A stretch of DNA of 64,000 nt from Phycisphaerales bacterium AB-hyl4 (GCA_041821185.1 JBGUBD010000002.1:372001-436000); one strand, 5' to 3'; counted from the first letter of the stretch, positions 35,970 to 44,792 are shown. Notes: generated from the sequence alone by a model not told the origin. Made by a program: numbers and translations.

Positions 35970-36752
35970 ATGGATACCGTCAGTCAGCTTACACTCGCTG
36001 GACAACTGCGTAACCTCGGCGTGCAGCCGGGGGGTGTGCTGCTTGTGCATACTGCGTATTCAAAGATCAAACCGGTCGAAGATGGGCCAAAGGGGTTAAT
36101 TGCTGCGTTGCGCAAGTCCGTCGGGCCGACGGGGACGCTTGTCATGCCGAGTATGTCATTTGACGATGAACACCCCTTCGATATCACGGCCACACCTTGT
36201 CCGGAGATGGGGGTTGTGGCGGATATGTTCTGGCGGCAGCCGGGCGTGCTTCGCAGCGACAGTCCGCACGCGTTTGCCGCCGTCGGCCGACATGCTGATG
36301 TGATCACCGCCGACCATCCCATCGATCCGCCACATGGCATGAACAGCCCAGTGGGGCGTGCATACGAACGAGATGCGCAGGTCCTGCTGCTGGGCATCGA
36401 CCACACTGCCAACACCACAATACATCTTGCAGAAGAACTGGCAGGTGTTCGCTATCGGCGTGATCAGCGGATCACGATTCTTCGCGATGGCGAACCTGAA
36501 ATATTCGAGTATCGCGAAATTGATCATTGCTGTGAGAACTTCGCCTTCGTCGACCGCTGGCTCGATGAGCGGTCATTACAACGACGCGGTGTCGTGGGCC
36601 ACGGCGAAGTACGGCTCGTGCGATCGCAAGACATCGTTGACGTCGTGACATATCACCTGCGCGACAACGAAACCACATTCCTTCACCCCAAAGGCGTCTG
36701 CGAAGAATGCGATGACGCATGGCGAAGCTTGTCGAACGATGCACCGCAGTAA
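35970..36752 (+). CDS. AAC(3)-family N-acetyltransferase
   Basis: This 260-residue protein belongs to the aminoglycoside 3-N-acetyltransferase (Antibiotic_NAT) family, whose members use acetyl-CoA; many, such as YokD and FrbF, act on substrates other than drugs. Family motifs seen are [14 protein letters not shown] near residue 22, [12 protein letters not shown] near residue 54, [12 protein letters not shown] near residue 95, and [18 protein letters not shown] near residue 140. The ATG at 35970 directly follows an alternative GTG at 35967. The flanks are somewhat AT-richer than the surroundings. Resistance function cannot be claimed from sequence alone. Confidence 0.85.
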   Translation: MDTVSQLTLAGQLRNLGVQPGGVLLVHTAYSKIKPVEDGPKGLIAALRKSVGPTGTLVMPSMSFDDEHPFDITATPCPEMGVVADMFWRQPGVLRSDSPHAFAAVGRHADVITADHPIDPPHGMNSPVGRAYERDAQVLLLGIDHTANTTIHLAEELAGVRYRRDQRITILRDGEPEIFEYREIDHCCENFAFVDRWLDERSLQRRGVVGHGEVRLVRSQDIVDVVTYHLRDNETTFLHPKGVCEECDDAWRSLSNDAPQ

Positions 36753-36939
36753 GTCTCGAGCGGCAGGCACGGTGCGCGTCATACGATGCAGCGTACCGCC
36801 AAGCCAGGCACATGGGAGTGCGGTGAGCACCAAGGCGTGCATTGGCTCGCCCCACGGTGGATACACTTCAAGCGAATGGAACAGTTGGCGTTGGGGAGGG
36901 CATTGCGGACGGTATCGCGTATGGATGGAAGTGGTGGGC

Positions 36940-38031
36940 TCAGCTTGCCTGCGGCGTGGCCGAACCCGTGAGTTGATCGAAGAGCGATGCAACTACGGCG
37001 GCGCAGGCTGCGGGCGTGAACATCGTCAGCGCTCTTTCACGGGCACGTTTACCGAACGAGGCACGCTTCTGCGGGTCGCAGAGCGTCGTCAGCGCCTCGG
37101 TCAGCGCTTCGGTCGAGCCGGGTTCGACGAGCAGACCGGTGTCGGCCAGTGCCCAGCGGATGGGCGGTAGGTCGGAGGCGATGACGGCGCGGCCGAGCAT
37201 CATGCCGGCGAGCAGTTTTGCGGGCAGTTGTGCCGTACCGTAGTCGACTGCGATTGAGGGCAGGGCCATGATGTCGGCTTCGGCGGTGAGGCGGTGCGCG
37301 GATTCGATCGACACTGTGCCGAGCCACTGCTCCCAGGGCTTGGCGTCGGCGGGGGCGTCGGCGGTAATCTTCAGGCACACGGGTTGCGCGTCTTGTATGG
37401 ATGCGACGGCACGGCGGAGACTGTCGATGCCTTTGTGCTCGCGCACCGTGCCGACGAATGCAACGGTTGGGGCGTTGTTGACGTGTGGTGCGCCGGGGCC
37501 GGTGTCTTCGATAGCATGCGGTACGATGATGCCGCCGTAGCGTTGCTGGAGCATTGGGTTGGAGGTCGTGCCGGGCAGGGTGCGAGTCAGTCGCTCTGCC
37601 ATCGCCAGTTTTGCGAGGCGACCAAGTCGTCGTGGAAGCTTACCTAGCCGTTTCCATTGAGGCTGAGCGTAGACGGCCCGGCGGACATCAAAGTCCGGGT
37701 CATCTATATCGATCATCAGCGGCAAGCGGTGCTGCCGGGCCACGCGTTTGGCGGGGAGGAGGCATTCTGGCATCGGCTTGCATGCGACGACAAGCCGGGC
37801 GCGCTTCGCCAGTGACGAGAGCGCCGCCTTGCTGCCGTCGGTGATGGTCGTTTGTTCGGTCCATCGCGGCGTGCCCGCCAGGGGTTGCCAGATTGCGCCG
37901 GTGGCTGAGGGGCCAGCCACGTGCCAGCCCCAGCCGATTTGATCGCAGATCAGGCAGAGCGAGCGCAATCGATTCATGTGATTGCTGCCGACGTCGGGTA
38001 CGACGAACAACACACGGTGGTCATGATGCAT
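36940..38031 (-). CDS. GT-B glycosyltransferase (family 4-like)
   Basis: This 363-residue protein has the two-domain GT-B layout. The N-terminal acceptor domain has VLFVVPDVGSNHMNRL and LVVACKPMPECLLPAK; the C-terminal donor domain has VAFVGTVREHKGIDSLRRAV and ADIMALPSIAVDYGTAQLPAKLLAGMM read across two segments, ending with GLLVEPGSTEALTEAL. The E-x7-E motif of classical family 4 enzymes is not clean (the region reads AQLPAKLLAG). Its start overlaps the 3' end of the epimerase gene by 11 bases, so the pair probably works in one surface-glycan pathway. Confidence 0.8.
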   Translation of the reverse strand: MHHDHRVLFVVPDVGSNHMNRLRSLCLICDQIGWGWHVAGPSATGAIWQPLAGTPRWTEQTTITDGSKAALSSLAKRARLVVACKPMPECLLPAKRVARQHRLPLMIDIDDPDFDVRRAVYAQPQWKRLGKLPRRLGRLAKLAMAERLTRTLPGTTSNPMLQQRYGGIIVPHAIEDTGPGAPHVNNAPTVAFVGTVREHKGIDSLRRAVASIQDAQPVCLKITADAPADAKPWEQWLGTVSIESAHRLTAEADIMALPSIAVDYGTAQLPAKLLAGMMLGRAVIASDLPPIRWALADTGLLVEPGSTEALTEALTTLCDPQKRASFGKRARERALTMFTPAACAAVVASLFDQLTGSATPQAS

Positions 38032-39055
38032 TCGCGGCTTTCGATGTGTCGGCGTGCTGCAGATGATGCTCGATGGTCATCGTCAGCGTGGTGTCCAGAT
38101 CATACTTGGGCGTCCAGCCGAGGCCGGCCATTTTTTCGATGGACGGTGGATGTCGGCCGGCGTCGTCGTACCCTTCGCCATAGAACGTTTCGCCGGAGAT
38201 GTTGATGATTTCACATTCCGATCGCGTACCGGTGAGCTTTTCGTAGATACGGATCATGCGATCAGCCAGCTCGCGGATAGTCAGGTTGTTGCTGGGATTG
38301 CCGATGTTGAATGCCTGGTTGTTGGCGCGTTCGGGCTGTTCGAGGATGGCGGTGATGCCGCGTGCGGCGTCGTTGGCGTGGGTGAAGCTGCGAGTGGCCG
38401 TCCCGCTGTCGACCAGGTGGATCGGTCCGCCGGAGAGCAGTGCGGACATGAAGTGCATGAACACGCGGGGTCCGCCGAGGGTGCCTGCAGGCACGAGGTA
38501 ATCCAGGCGGGGGCCGATGACATTGAACGGGCGGATGACGCTGAACGCCAGTTCGCCCGAGGTGCCGTAGGCGAAGAGGATGCGTTCGAGCATCTGCTTG
38601 GCGTTGGCGTAGATCCAGCGTTGCCGGTGGACGGGGCCGTAGGTGAAGTCGGTTTCATCTTCAATGAACGCGGTTTCGCCTTCGCGTGGCTTGCCGTAGA
38701 TCTCGGCAGATGAGAACTGGATGATTCGGCGTTTGTGACGTCGGCAGGCGTCGACAACCAGCAGGTTGCCGTGCAGGTTCAAATCGACTACCTGAATCGG
38801 CTCGGTCACGTACAGGCTCGGGTTCGCGTACGCGACGAGGTTGACGACGCAATCGCTGGAAGCGACCGCTTCTTCGAGCAACTCAGGCGACTTTGTCACA
38901 TCGCCGAGGTGAAACGTCATGCCTGTCGTATCAACGTTGGCCAACTTCTCATCGGTGACGTCGACACCAAGGACCTGGTGGTCAGTCTGATGTAACAGGT
39001 GCTCGACTAGATGCGAACCGATAAAACCGCCCGCTCCCAATACCGCGACTTTCAT
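38021..39055 (-). CDS. NAD-dependent epimerase/decarboxylase, ArnA C-domain-like
   Basis: This 344-residue extended SDR protein is closest in pattern to the decarboxylase half of ArnA, which oxidises and decarboxylates UDP-glucuronate. GAGGFIGSH is at residue 7, FSSAEIYGKP gives the Ser site, and GPVHRQRWIYANAKQMLER holds the catalytic Tyr-x-x-x-Lys. Further ArnA-like stretches are RPFNVIGPRLDYL and SGETFYGEGYDDAGRH. The formyltransferase half of ArnA is absent. The ATG at 39055 is used because 35 further residues upstream look non-coding. The product feeds the overlapping glycosyltransferase gene, by inference. Confidence 0.83.
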   Translation of the reverse strand: MKVAVLGAGGFIGSHLVEHLLHQTDHQVLGVDVTDEKLANVDTTGMTFHLGDVTKSPELLEEAVASSDCVVNLVAYANPSLYVTEPIQVVDLNLHGNLLVVDACRRHKRRIIQFSSAEIYGKPREGETAFIEDETDFTYGPVHRQRWIYANAKQMLERILFAYGTSGELAFSVIRPFNVIGPRLDYLVPAGTLGGPRVFMHFMSALLSGGPIHLVDSGTATRSFTHANDAARGITAILEQPERANNQAFNIGNPSNNLTIRELADRMIRIYEKLTGTRSECEIINISGETFYGEGYDDAGRHPPSIEKMAGLGWTPKYDLDTTLTMTIEHHLQHADTSKAANAS

Positions 39056-39420
39056 AATTCGATTCCTGAAAAAAGAACAAAAAGGGCCTTGCATCCATCG
39101 GAGTTCAGGCTTATCGGCCTTAACCGTGGGCATCGCCAGGCTTGCACGGGTTTTGCGCATAGCCTGCAGGCCCCTCGCTGTGCGGTCATGCTAAGCGTAC
39201 TCCGCTGCAACCAGCTTGCAATTAAAAATACTGCTCCCTATCCATTTGATCGGTCGGATAAGCCGTACGTCCTGCATAAACGGGCGGCCATCAACCCTTC
39301 TCTACGTAGCAGAGCCCGCAGATGGTTTGGTGCGGCGTCAGCGAATATTTTGTAAAGCACCCTGAAAGCAGGTATTGCGACCCTGAGTCGCAAGGGTTGG
39401 CATTCGTCCGCGAAAGGCGA
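39056..39420. other. Intergenic region, no gene seen
   Basis: This 365-base gap lies between the aroDE stop and the epimerase start, both on the minus strand. It is AT-richer than its surroundings near 39210-39260. A small hairpin at 39376-39392 (TGCGAC / GTCGCA, loop CCTGA) lies 28 bases downstream of aroDE in transcription sense, without a T-tract. No coding sequence is supported. Confidence 0.45.
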
Positions 39421-40986
39421 TCAATTTTGCATGACGGCGAGAAAGATCTCGCGCGGCGCGGGTCGGCCGGTCCACAACTCGAACTGGGCGGCGCCCTGTC
39501 GGACGAACATTTCAATGCCCGAAACGGTGATGCAGCCGAGGGTCTCGGCCTGGGCGAGCAGTCGGGTCCGCGCGGGGTTATAGATCGTGTCAAAAACGAC
39601 CGTGGTCGGGCCCCAGTCGGCGATCGCGTTGGCGTCGCCGAGTGGCGAAGCGTCCACCTTCGGGTGCATGCCGATAGGTGTGCAGTTGATGTAGACGTCG
39701 CAGCCGCCGGCGGGCAGGTGGTCGATCGGCTCGATAGTGATGTCGCCTTGCAGATCGTCCGCCATCGCTTGAGCGCGCTCGAGCGTGCGGTTGTAAACGA
39801 CGACGCTCGCGCCGTGGCCCGCAAAGCCGGCGGCGATGGCTCGCGCTGCGCCGCCGGCGCCGATGAGGCCCACGCGTCGGTCGGCGAGCTGATCTCGCTG
39901 GATGTTCAAGCCATCGCATACCGCGTCAAGGGCTGCGGCGTAGTCGGTGTTGGACGCGTAAAGCGAGCCGTCGTCGCGGACGGTCAGCGTGTTGGCAGCG
40001 CCGATCATTTCGGCAAGCGGCTCGATCTCGCCATCGCGTTCGCGGACGAAGCGCAGCAGGTTTTCTTTGTGCGGGATGGTGACGGATGCGCCGCGGAAGT
40101 GCAGCGGCTTGTGATCGAGCCAGGCGGAGACGGTGGCTTTGAAGTGTTCGTACTCGGGAGGGATGGGCATGGGCAGGTAGACGCCGTTGTAGCCGGTGGC
40201 GTCGAAGCCTGCGTTGTGCAGAGCGGGGCTTTTGGAGTGGCCGACGGGCCAACCGATGACGCCGAAGACTTCGGTGTCGGGGGTGAGGTGGTCCCAGCGA
40301 AAAAGTTGCTTGAGCTGGTCGAGCGTGGGTTGGCCGGGGGCGGTGGCGCTGTCTTCGTCGAGTGCGGCGAAGGTGAGGAGGCCGGCGAACTTTTTTGCGA
40401 GGATGCGCGACGCTTGGCCGAACTCGCCCATGCATAGGGCGATGGTGGGCTTGTACTGCTGGGCGATTACTTCGAACGCTTCGAGGTTGTCGCGCAGCGA
40501 GCGGGCTTGCCAGGCGAGCTTGACGACACGGCAGGCGGGCTCTCGCACCATCGCTTCGAGCGTTTGCAGGAGGTTGCGTGGCCGTTGGTCAAAGTCGTGG
40601 CTGGAGAGGATCAGGCCAGGCCCGTTGGCGCTGGCGACGATCGGGCCCAGCGTGTCGCGGAGGTTTGGCTCGCGCTGCCAGGCGAGCAGTTCGATGTCGA
40701 GGTAGGCAGGCGGGTGGGTCGCGGTGGCGAGGCGGTGTAGCAGGCGATGACGGTCGGCTTCGTCGCCGGCGTATTCACCGCCTTCCCATGTCGGGCGGCA
40801 GGTGATGATGCAAGGCAGGGCGGATCGCTCGACGAGCGAGAGCACAGCGGCTTCGCCCTCGTCGGCAGCGGCGAGTCGATCGATGCGGTACTCGACCAGG
40901 TCGGCCCCGAACTCGGCCGCCCGCGCCGCGTCGGCCAAGGCCGCGTCGGGCTGGTCTACGAAGATGGATACGGTCAGGTGCGTCAT
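39421..40986 (-). CDS. aroDE: Bifunctional 3-dehydroquinate dehydratase / shikimate dehydrogenase
   Basis: This 521-residue fusion performs steps 3 and 4 of the shikimate pathway. The N-terminal half (about 1-230) is type I dehydroquinate dehydratase, with catalytic His130 in ILSSHDFDQ and Schiff-base Lys156 in CRVVKLAWQ. The C-terminal half (about 238-521) is shikimate dehydrogenase: GWPVGHSKSPALHN (SKS at 251-253), ASVTIPHKEN with catalytic Lys307, SNTDYAAALDAV, and IGAGGAARAIA for NADP. The ATG at 40986 is chosen because upstream codons are a 7-base repeat array. Such fusions are known from plants and some bacteria, including chlamydiae and planctomycetes. Confidence 0.95.
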   Translation of the reverse strand: MTHLTVSIFVDQPDAALADAARAAEFGADLVEYRIDRLAAADEGEAAVLSLVERSALPCIITCRPTWEGGEYAGDEADRHRLLHRLATATHPPAYLDIELLAWQREPNLRDTLGPIVASANGPGLILSSHDFDQRPRNLLQTLEAMVREPACRVVKLAWQARSLRDNLEAFEVIAQQYKPTIALCMGEFGQASRILAKKFAGLLTFAALDEDSATAPGQPTLDQLKQLFRWDHLTPDTEVFGVIGWPVGHSKSPALHNAGFDATGYNGVYLPMPIPPEYEHFKATVSAWLDHKPLHFRGASVTIPHKENLLRFVRERDGEIEPLAEMIGAANTLTVRDDGSLYASNTDYAAALDAVCDGLNIQRDQLADRRVGLIGAGGAARAIAAGFAGHGASVVVYNRTLERAQAMADDLQGDITIEPIDHLPAGGCDVYINCTPIGMHPKVDASPLGDANAIADWGPTTVVFDTIYNPARTRLLAQAETLGCITVSGIEMFVRQGAAQFELWTGRPAPREIFLAVMQN

Positions 40987-40993
40987 GGGGCAG

Positions 40994-41025
40994 GGTTTCT
41001 GGTTTCTGGTTTCTCGTTTCTGGTT
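40994..41025. repeat. 7-base repeat array (GGTTTCT, inverted)
   Basis: Units GGTTTCT three times, then CGTTTCT and a partial GGTT. The array begins 7 bases upstream of the aroDE start in the divergent aroDE/transporter gap and is the inverted partner of 41074-41101. Confidence 0.8.
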
Positions 41026-41073
41026 GAATTGATGCTGGCCCGCTGACATGGGTCGGCCAATCTCTGCCAACGC

Positions 41074-41101
41074 GAAACTCGAAACTTCAAACTCAAAACT
41101 G
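41074..41101. repeat. 7-base repeat array (GAAACTC type)
   Basis: Four heptamers read GAAACTC, GAAACTT, CAAACTC, AAAACTG. The array ends 12 bases before the start of the transporter-acyltransferase gene. With 40994-41025 it brackets the divergent promoter region. Confidence 0.75.
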
Positions 41102-41113
41102 TATCGTTCTGCC

Positions 41114-43048
41114 ATGACCGACGCCAGCCAGCAATCTTCCAGGCAACCGCGGCAGCGCCCATTGTGGCGAAACCTCAGCTTTACTTTGATGTGGACCAGC
41201 ACGGCGGCGAGCGGGTTCGGCGATCGCATGATCATGCTCGCGGCGCTGGCGCTGCTCGGCGGACTGGTCGCGGGTACGCTGGAATCGACGGCGATCCAGG
41301 CGTCGACGCAGTTCTGGTTCTTCCTGCCTTACGTACTCATCAGCGCACTCGGTGGCTGGCTGGCGGACCACTTACCGCGCAAGTGGCTGCTGTTGAGCTG
41401 CGACGAAGCGCGGGCGATTATCCTCTTCGCCTGCTACTTCCTGCTGGCGGAAGCGAGCGGGACGGCTGACATCGACCGCGACCTGGTCTGGTTCAGCGTC
41501 GCAGGCTATGACGTGCCAACCTTCTGGAAGGTCTATCTCGCGCTGTTTCTGATCGGCTGCTTCGCCGCGACGTTCAACCCGACGCGCAACGCGATCATCC
41601 CGCAGATCATCCCCACGCCACAGTTGCAGGCCGCCAACGCGGTCATCCTCGTGATCACGGTCATCGCGTCGCTGGTGGGCATGGTCGTGGGCGAGCGGAT
41701 CATCTCACAGGAAGCGGCCGACTCAGTGCGGTTCGGGCTGCTGCTCGGCGGGCTGTTCTACCTGGTGTCGGGCACGTTCTTCGCCTTCCTCAAGCCCGTC
41801 GAGCCCGAGAAGGCAATCGTCGGCTCACGACGTACGATCCGCCAGGCGGTGCGCTACGCGCTGGCGCATCGGCGGGTGATGATTGTCATCGGCCTTAACG
41901 TGCTGATCTGGGCGTCGGCGGCGGCGGTCTCCAGCGGGCTGATGGGCATCGGCAAGACGCACCACGATCTGCATGGCGACGCGTTGTTGTCCATGTTCGC
42001 CCGAGCGAGCGTCTTCCTCGGTGCGGGTATGCTGGTGGGGTCGGTGGTGATTATCGCCATCCGCACGCGACGCGAGTCGACGCTGTTCACAATGCTCGCG
42101 GTTATCGGCGCGGGCGTGGGCGTGTTTGTAATGTCGATCGTGCCGCTGCTGTGGGTGACGTATGCGGCGGCGTTTTTCGTGGGGCTGTGCGGCAACGTGG
42201 CGATCATCGCCCTGGTGACGATTCTGCAGTCGATCACCCCCAACTACATCCGCGGCCGAACGATGGGGCTGAACTCGATGGTCAACACCATCTTCAGCGT
42301 CACGACGTATTTTCTTATCTGGCAGTTGCCCGATGCGGACGAAAACATCGTTCGCGTGATGTTCGTGCTCGGCCCGGCGCTGATCGGCGTCGGGCTGCTG
42401 GGCATGGCCCGCTATCTGACGGTCGGGCCGATGCCGGCGAGGCTTGCCAATGCGATTTGGCATGCGAACCGGGCGTATGCACTGGTGTGGCATCGGCTGT
42501 CGTTTCAGGGCCGGGGCAACGTGCCCACCGAGGGGCCGGTGATCCTTGCGTCGAACCACACGACGGGCATCGACCCGGTCCTCATCCAGGCCGGCTGCTC
42601 GCGCGTCGTGCGGTGGGTGATGCTCGCTTCGTTCCGCAGTCGGCTGATCGAACCGCTGTGGCGGGCGATCAATCCGATCACGCTCGATCGCGGCAACGCG
42701 GGCGTCGGTCAGGTGCGGAAGATCGTTGAAGCGCTGGAGCAGGGCGATCTCGTCGGCCTGTTCCCCGAAGGCGGGCTGCAACGCGAGAAGCGCGAGCTGC
42801 AGCCGTTCCAGGCGGGGGTCGCCCGCATCGCCCAGCGAAGCGGTGCGTGGGTCGTGCCGGTCTGGATCGAGGGCACGCCGAGGCGCCGGTGGATGGTGTG
42901 GCATTTTGTTCAACCCAGCCGATCGCGGGTGGTGTACGGGAAGCCTTACAAGGTCGATCCGGAGGCGGACACGCAGCAGGTGCTCGACGAGCTGCGCGAG
43001 CGGATGGTGGCACTGAGCGGTGACGGCGAGGGTGGTGAGAAGTCCTAA
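41114..43048 (+). CDS. MFS transporter fused to lysophospholipid acyltransferase (PlsC-like)
   Basis: This 644-residue protein joins an MFS transporter domain (about residues 15-430, twelve predicted helices, with GGWLADHLPRKWLLLS as the family loop) to a C-terminal acyltransferase domain (about 450-640). The latter has ASNHTTGID, giving the HX4D motif at His482-Asp487, and LFPEGGLQREKRELQPF as the glycerol-phosphate site. The layout recalls LplT-Aas proteins that import and reacylate lysophospholipids, but no acyl-ACP synthetase domain is present here. The ATG at 41114 follows a repeat array and lacks a strong Shine-Dalgarno. Confidence 0.88.
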   Translation: MTDASQQSSRQPRQRPLWRNLSFTLMWTSTAASGFGDRMIMLAALALLGGLVAGTLESTAIQASTQFWFFLPYVLISALGGWLADHLPRKWLLLSCDEARAIILFACYFLLAEASGTADIDRDLVWFSVAGYDVPTFWKVYLALFLIGCFAATFNPTRNAIIPQIIPTPQLQAANAVILVITVIASLVGMVVGERIISQEAADSVRFGLLLGGLFYLVSGTFFAFLKPVEPEKAIVGSRRTIRQAVRYALAHRRVMIVIGLNVLIWASAAAVSSGLMGIGKTHHDLHGDALLSMFARASVFLGAGMLVGSVVIIAIRTRRESTLFTMLAVIGAGVGVFVMSIVPLLWVTYAAAFFVGLCGNVAIIALVTILQSITPNYIRGRTMGLNSMVNTIFSVTTYFLIWQLPDADENIVRVMFVLGPALIGVGLLGMARYLTVGPMPARLANAIWHANRAYALVWHRLSFQGRGNVPTEGPVILASNHTTGIDPVLIQAGCSRVVRWVMLASFRSRLIEPLWRAINPITLDRGNAGVGQVRKIVEALEQGDLVGLFPEGGLQREKRELQPFQAGVARIAQRSGAWVVPVWIEGTPRRRWMVWHFVQPSRSRVVYGKPYKVDPEADTQQVLDELRERMVALSGDGEGGEKS

Positions 43049-43270
43049 CGGACCCGATGGCTCCGTAGGGCCGGGGGCGCAGCCTTGCGGTGGGGGGCGT
43101 CGTCCGCGTACGATATGCACTTGGTTTGAAACTCCGTGTTTGGACCCTCGTGGCCGAGTCGGGCGGTGCGGGGCTTTATAAAAACACTCACCCGACGACA
43201 GTTTGCCTGATTCGCCGTGCCCGTCGGCTTGCCCGATGCGGTGTGCGGTGTTGATACACACGGAGCCCCC

Positions 43271-44767
43271 ATGTCAGGATCCATTACCCCGTTGCCGGTC
43301 ATGCTTGAAGAGGAAGCGGACCGCAAGGTATACGAGCACCTCGAGCCGCCGAAGACCATCGTCGTCCGCTACGGCTATCAACGCCTCGTCGCGGAGCTGG
43401 CTTACGACGGCCAGGACAAGCCCGGCTGCGGGTCGAAGATGGTCATCCGCACCCGCCGCGGCGTCGAGATCGGCGAGATGCTCACCAGCACCTGCCCCAA
43501 CGCAGGCTGCTCGAAGAGCGTCACGCGCAAAGAGATGCTCGACTACATCCAGAACTCCGGCGGCAAGGACTACCCGTTCACCACCGAGGGTAAGGTGCTT
43601 CGCGTCGCCACTGTCGAAGACCTCAACGAGCAGGGTCGACTCGACGCGGGCAAGCCTGAGATCATCAAGACCGCCAAGCGCCTCATCAAAGAGAACGAAC
43701 TGGCGGAAGAAATGCGCCTCGTCGACGTCGAGCTGCTGCTCGGCGGCGAGCGGATGCTGTTTTTCTACACGGCTGAGAATCGCGTCGACTTCCGCGAGCT
43801 GGTCAAACAGCTTGCGGCCGAGTATCAGACGCGCATCGAGATGTTTCAGCTCAACGCCCGCGAGGAAGCGCGCATCGCCGCCGACTACGAGAAGTGTGGC
43901 CAGCACTGCTGCTGCAAGCAGTTTCTTAAGGTCCTCAAGCCCGTGTCGATGCGGTCGGCCAAGGTGCAAAAGGCCACGCTCGACCCGATGAAAATCTCCG
44001 GCCGATGCGGTCGACTGATGTGCTGTCTCCGCTACGAAGACCAGACCTACTCCGACCTCAAGAAACGGCTGCCACATCGCAAGACGGTGGTGGAAACCGA
44101 AGACGGCATCGGCATCGTACTAGACACGCAGATCCTCACGCAGTTGGCGCTGGTGAAGGTGGGGCTCGATAAACCCGCGGCGTACCCGGTGGAGAACATC
44201 CGCATCCTGGAGAAGGACGAAGTCAAGGCCTGGCAGGATGAACAGCAGCAGCAGGCCGAGGCGCACGCGGCACGTGTTGCCTCACGGTCAGGTGGTGGCG
44301 ATCGTCGGCCGCCCGCGCCGCGTCGCGAGCGTCCGGCACCGCAGGCGGGTAACGGCAACGGCAACGGCGACGGCCACGCCGACGACAAGGCGGACACATC
44401 GAGCACGTCGCGGGGTTACAGCAATGCCCGCACAGGTGGCAAGGCGAAGTCGGGCCCGCCCGCCGCCGAGCCGCGTCGCCCGCAGCCAGGCAAGCCGGTG
44501 ACCGAAGACGAAGTCGAGTCGCGCGAAGACGTCGAGTCGCGTGAGGACGACACGTCGGCCAATGACACGTCGGTCAACGACGTGAAGTCGGCCGACGGTG
44601 GGGAGGGTGCTGCCGATGGCACGGCCGACGACAACGCAACGCAGGGCGAAGCCGGCGGCGCGGAAGGCGATAAGCAGTCCGGCGGACGTCGGCGTCGTCG
44701 GCGTCGGCGACGTCGCGGCGGTCGCGGCCGACGTGGCGGGTCGTCGGGTGGCGATGGCGGCAGTTGA
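43271..44767 (+). CDS. RicT-like PSP1 domain protein with disordered Arg-rich tail
   Basis: This 498-residue protein has a PSP1 C-terminal domain of the RicT/YaaT type (about residues 25-320). The cysteine patterns KCGQHCCCKQF near residue 218 and SGRCGRLMCCLRYE near residue 243 match those of RicT, which in Bacillus forms an iron-sulfur complex affecting RNA processing. Beyond residue 330 the sequence is low complexity: Gly/Asn/Asp and Ser/Glu-rich, then ten consecutive arginines followed by RGG-like repeats. The ATG at 43271 follows CGGAG. The tail is much longer than in typical RicT proteins. Confidence 0.85.
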   Translation: MSGSITPLPVMLEEEADRKVYEHLEPPKTIVVRYGYQRLVAELAYDGQDKPGCGSKMVIRTRRGVEIGEMLTSTCPNAGCSKSVTRKEMLDYIQNSGGKDYPFTTEGKVLRVATVEDLNEQGRLDAGKPEIIKTAKRLIKENELAEEMRLVDVELLLGGERMLFFYTAENRVDFRELVKQLAAEYQTRIEMFQLNAREEARIAADYEKCGQHCCCKQFLKVLKPVSMRSAKVQKATLDPMKISGRCGRLMCCLRYEDQTYSDLKKRLPHRKTVVETEDGIGIVLDTQILTQLALVKVGLDKPAAYPVENIRILEKDEVKAWQDEQQQQAEAHAARVASRSGGGDRRPPAPRRERPAPQAGNGNGNGDGHADDKADTSSTSRGYSNARTGGKAKSGPPAAEPRRPQPGKPVTEDEVESREDVESREDDTSANDTSVNDVKSADGGEGAADGTADDNATQGEAGGAEGDKQSGGRRRRRRRRRRGGRGRRGGSSGGDGGS

Positions 44768-44792
44768 TGCGACCCACCGCATCGCGTGTTTA

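Noticed and set aside
39056..39420. tRNA or small RNA gene in the aroDE-epimerase gap
   Set aside because: I looked for cloverleaf arms and a T-arm GTTCGA-type motif in this and the other larger gaps and found none.
3751..41101. CRISPR arrays as explanation for the short repeats
   Set aside because: Units are 7 bases, degenerate and directly adjacent, without unique spacers of uniform length, and no cas genes are present.
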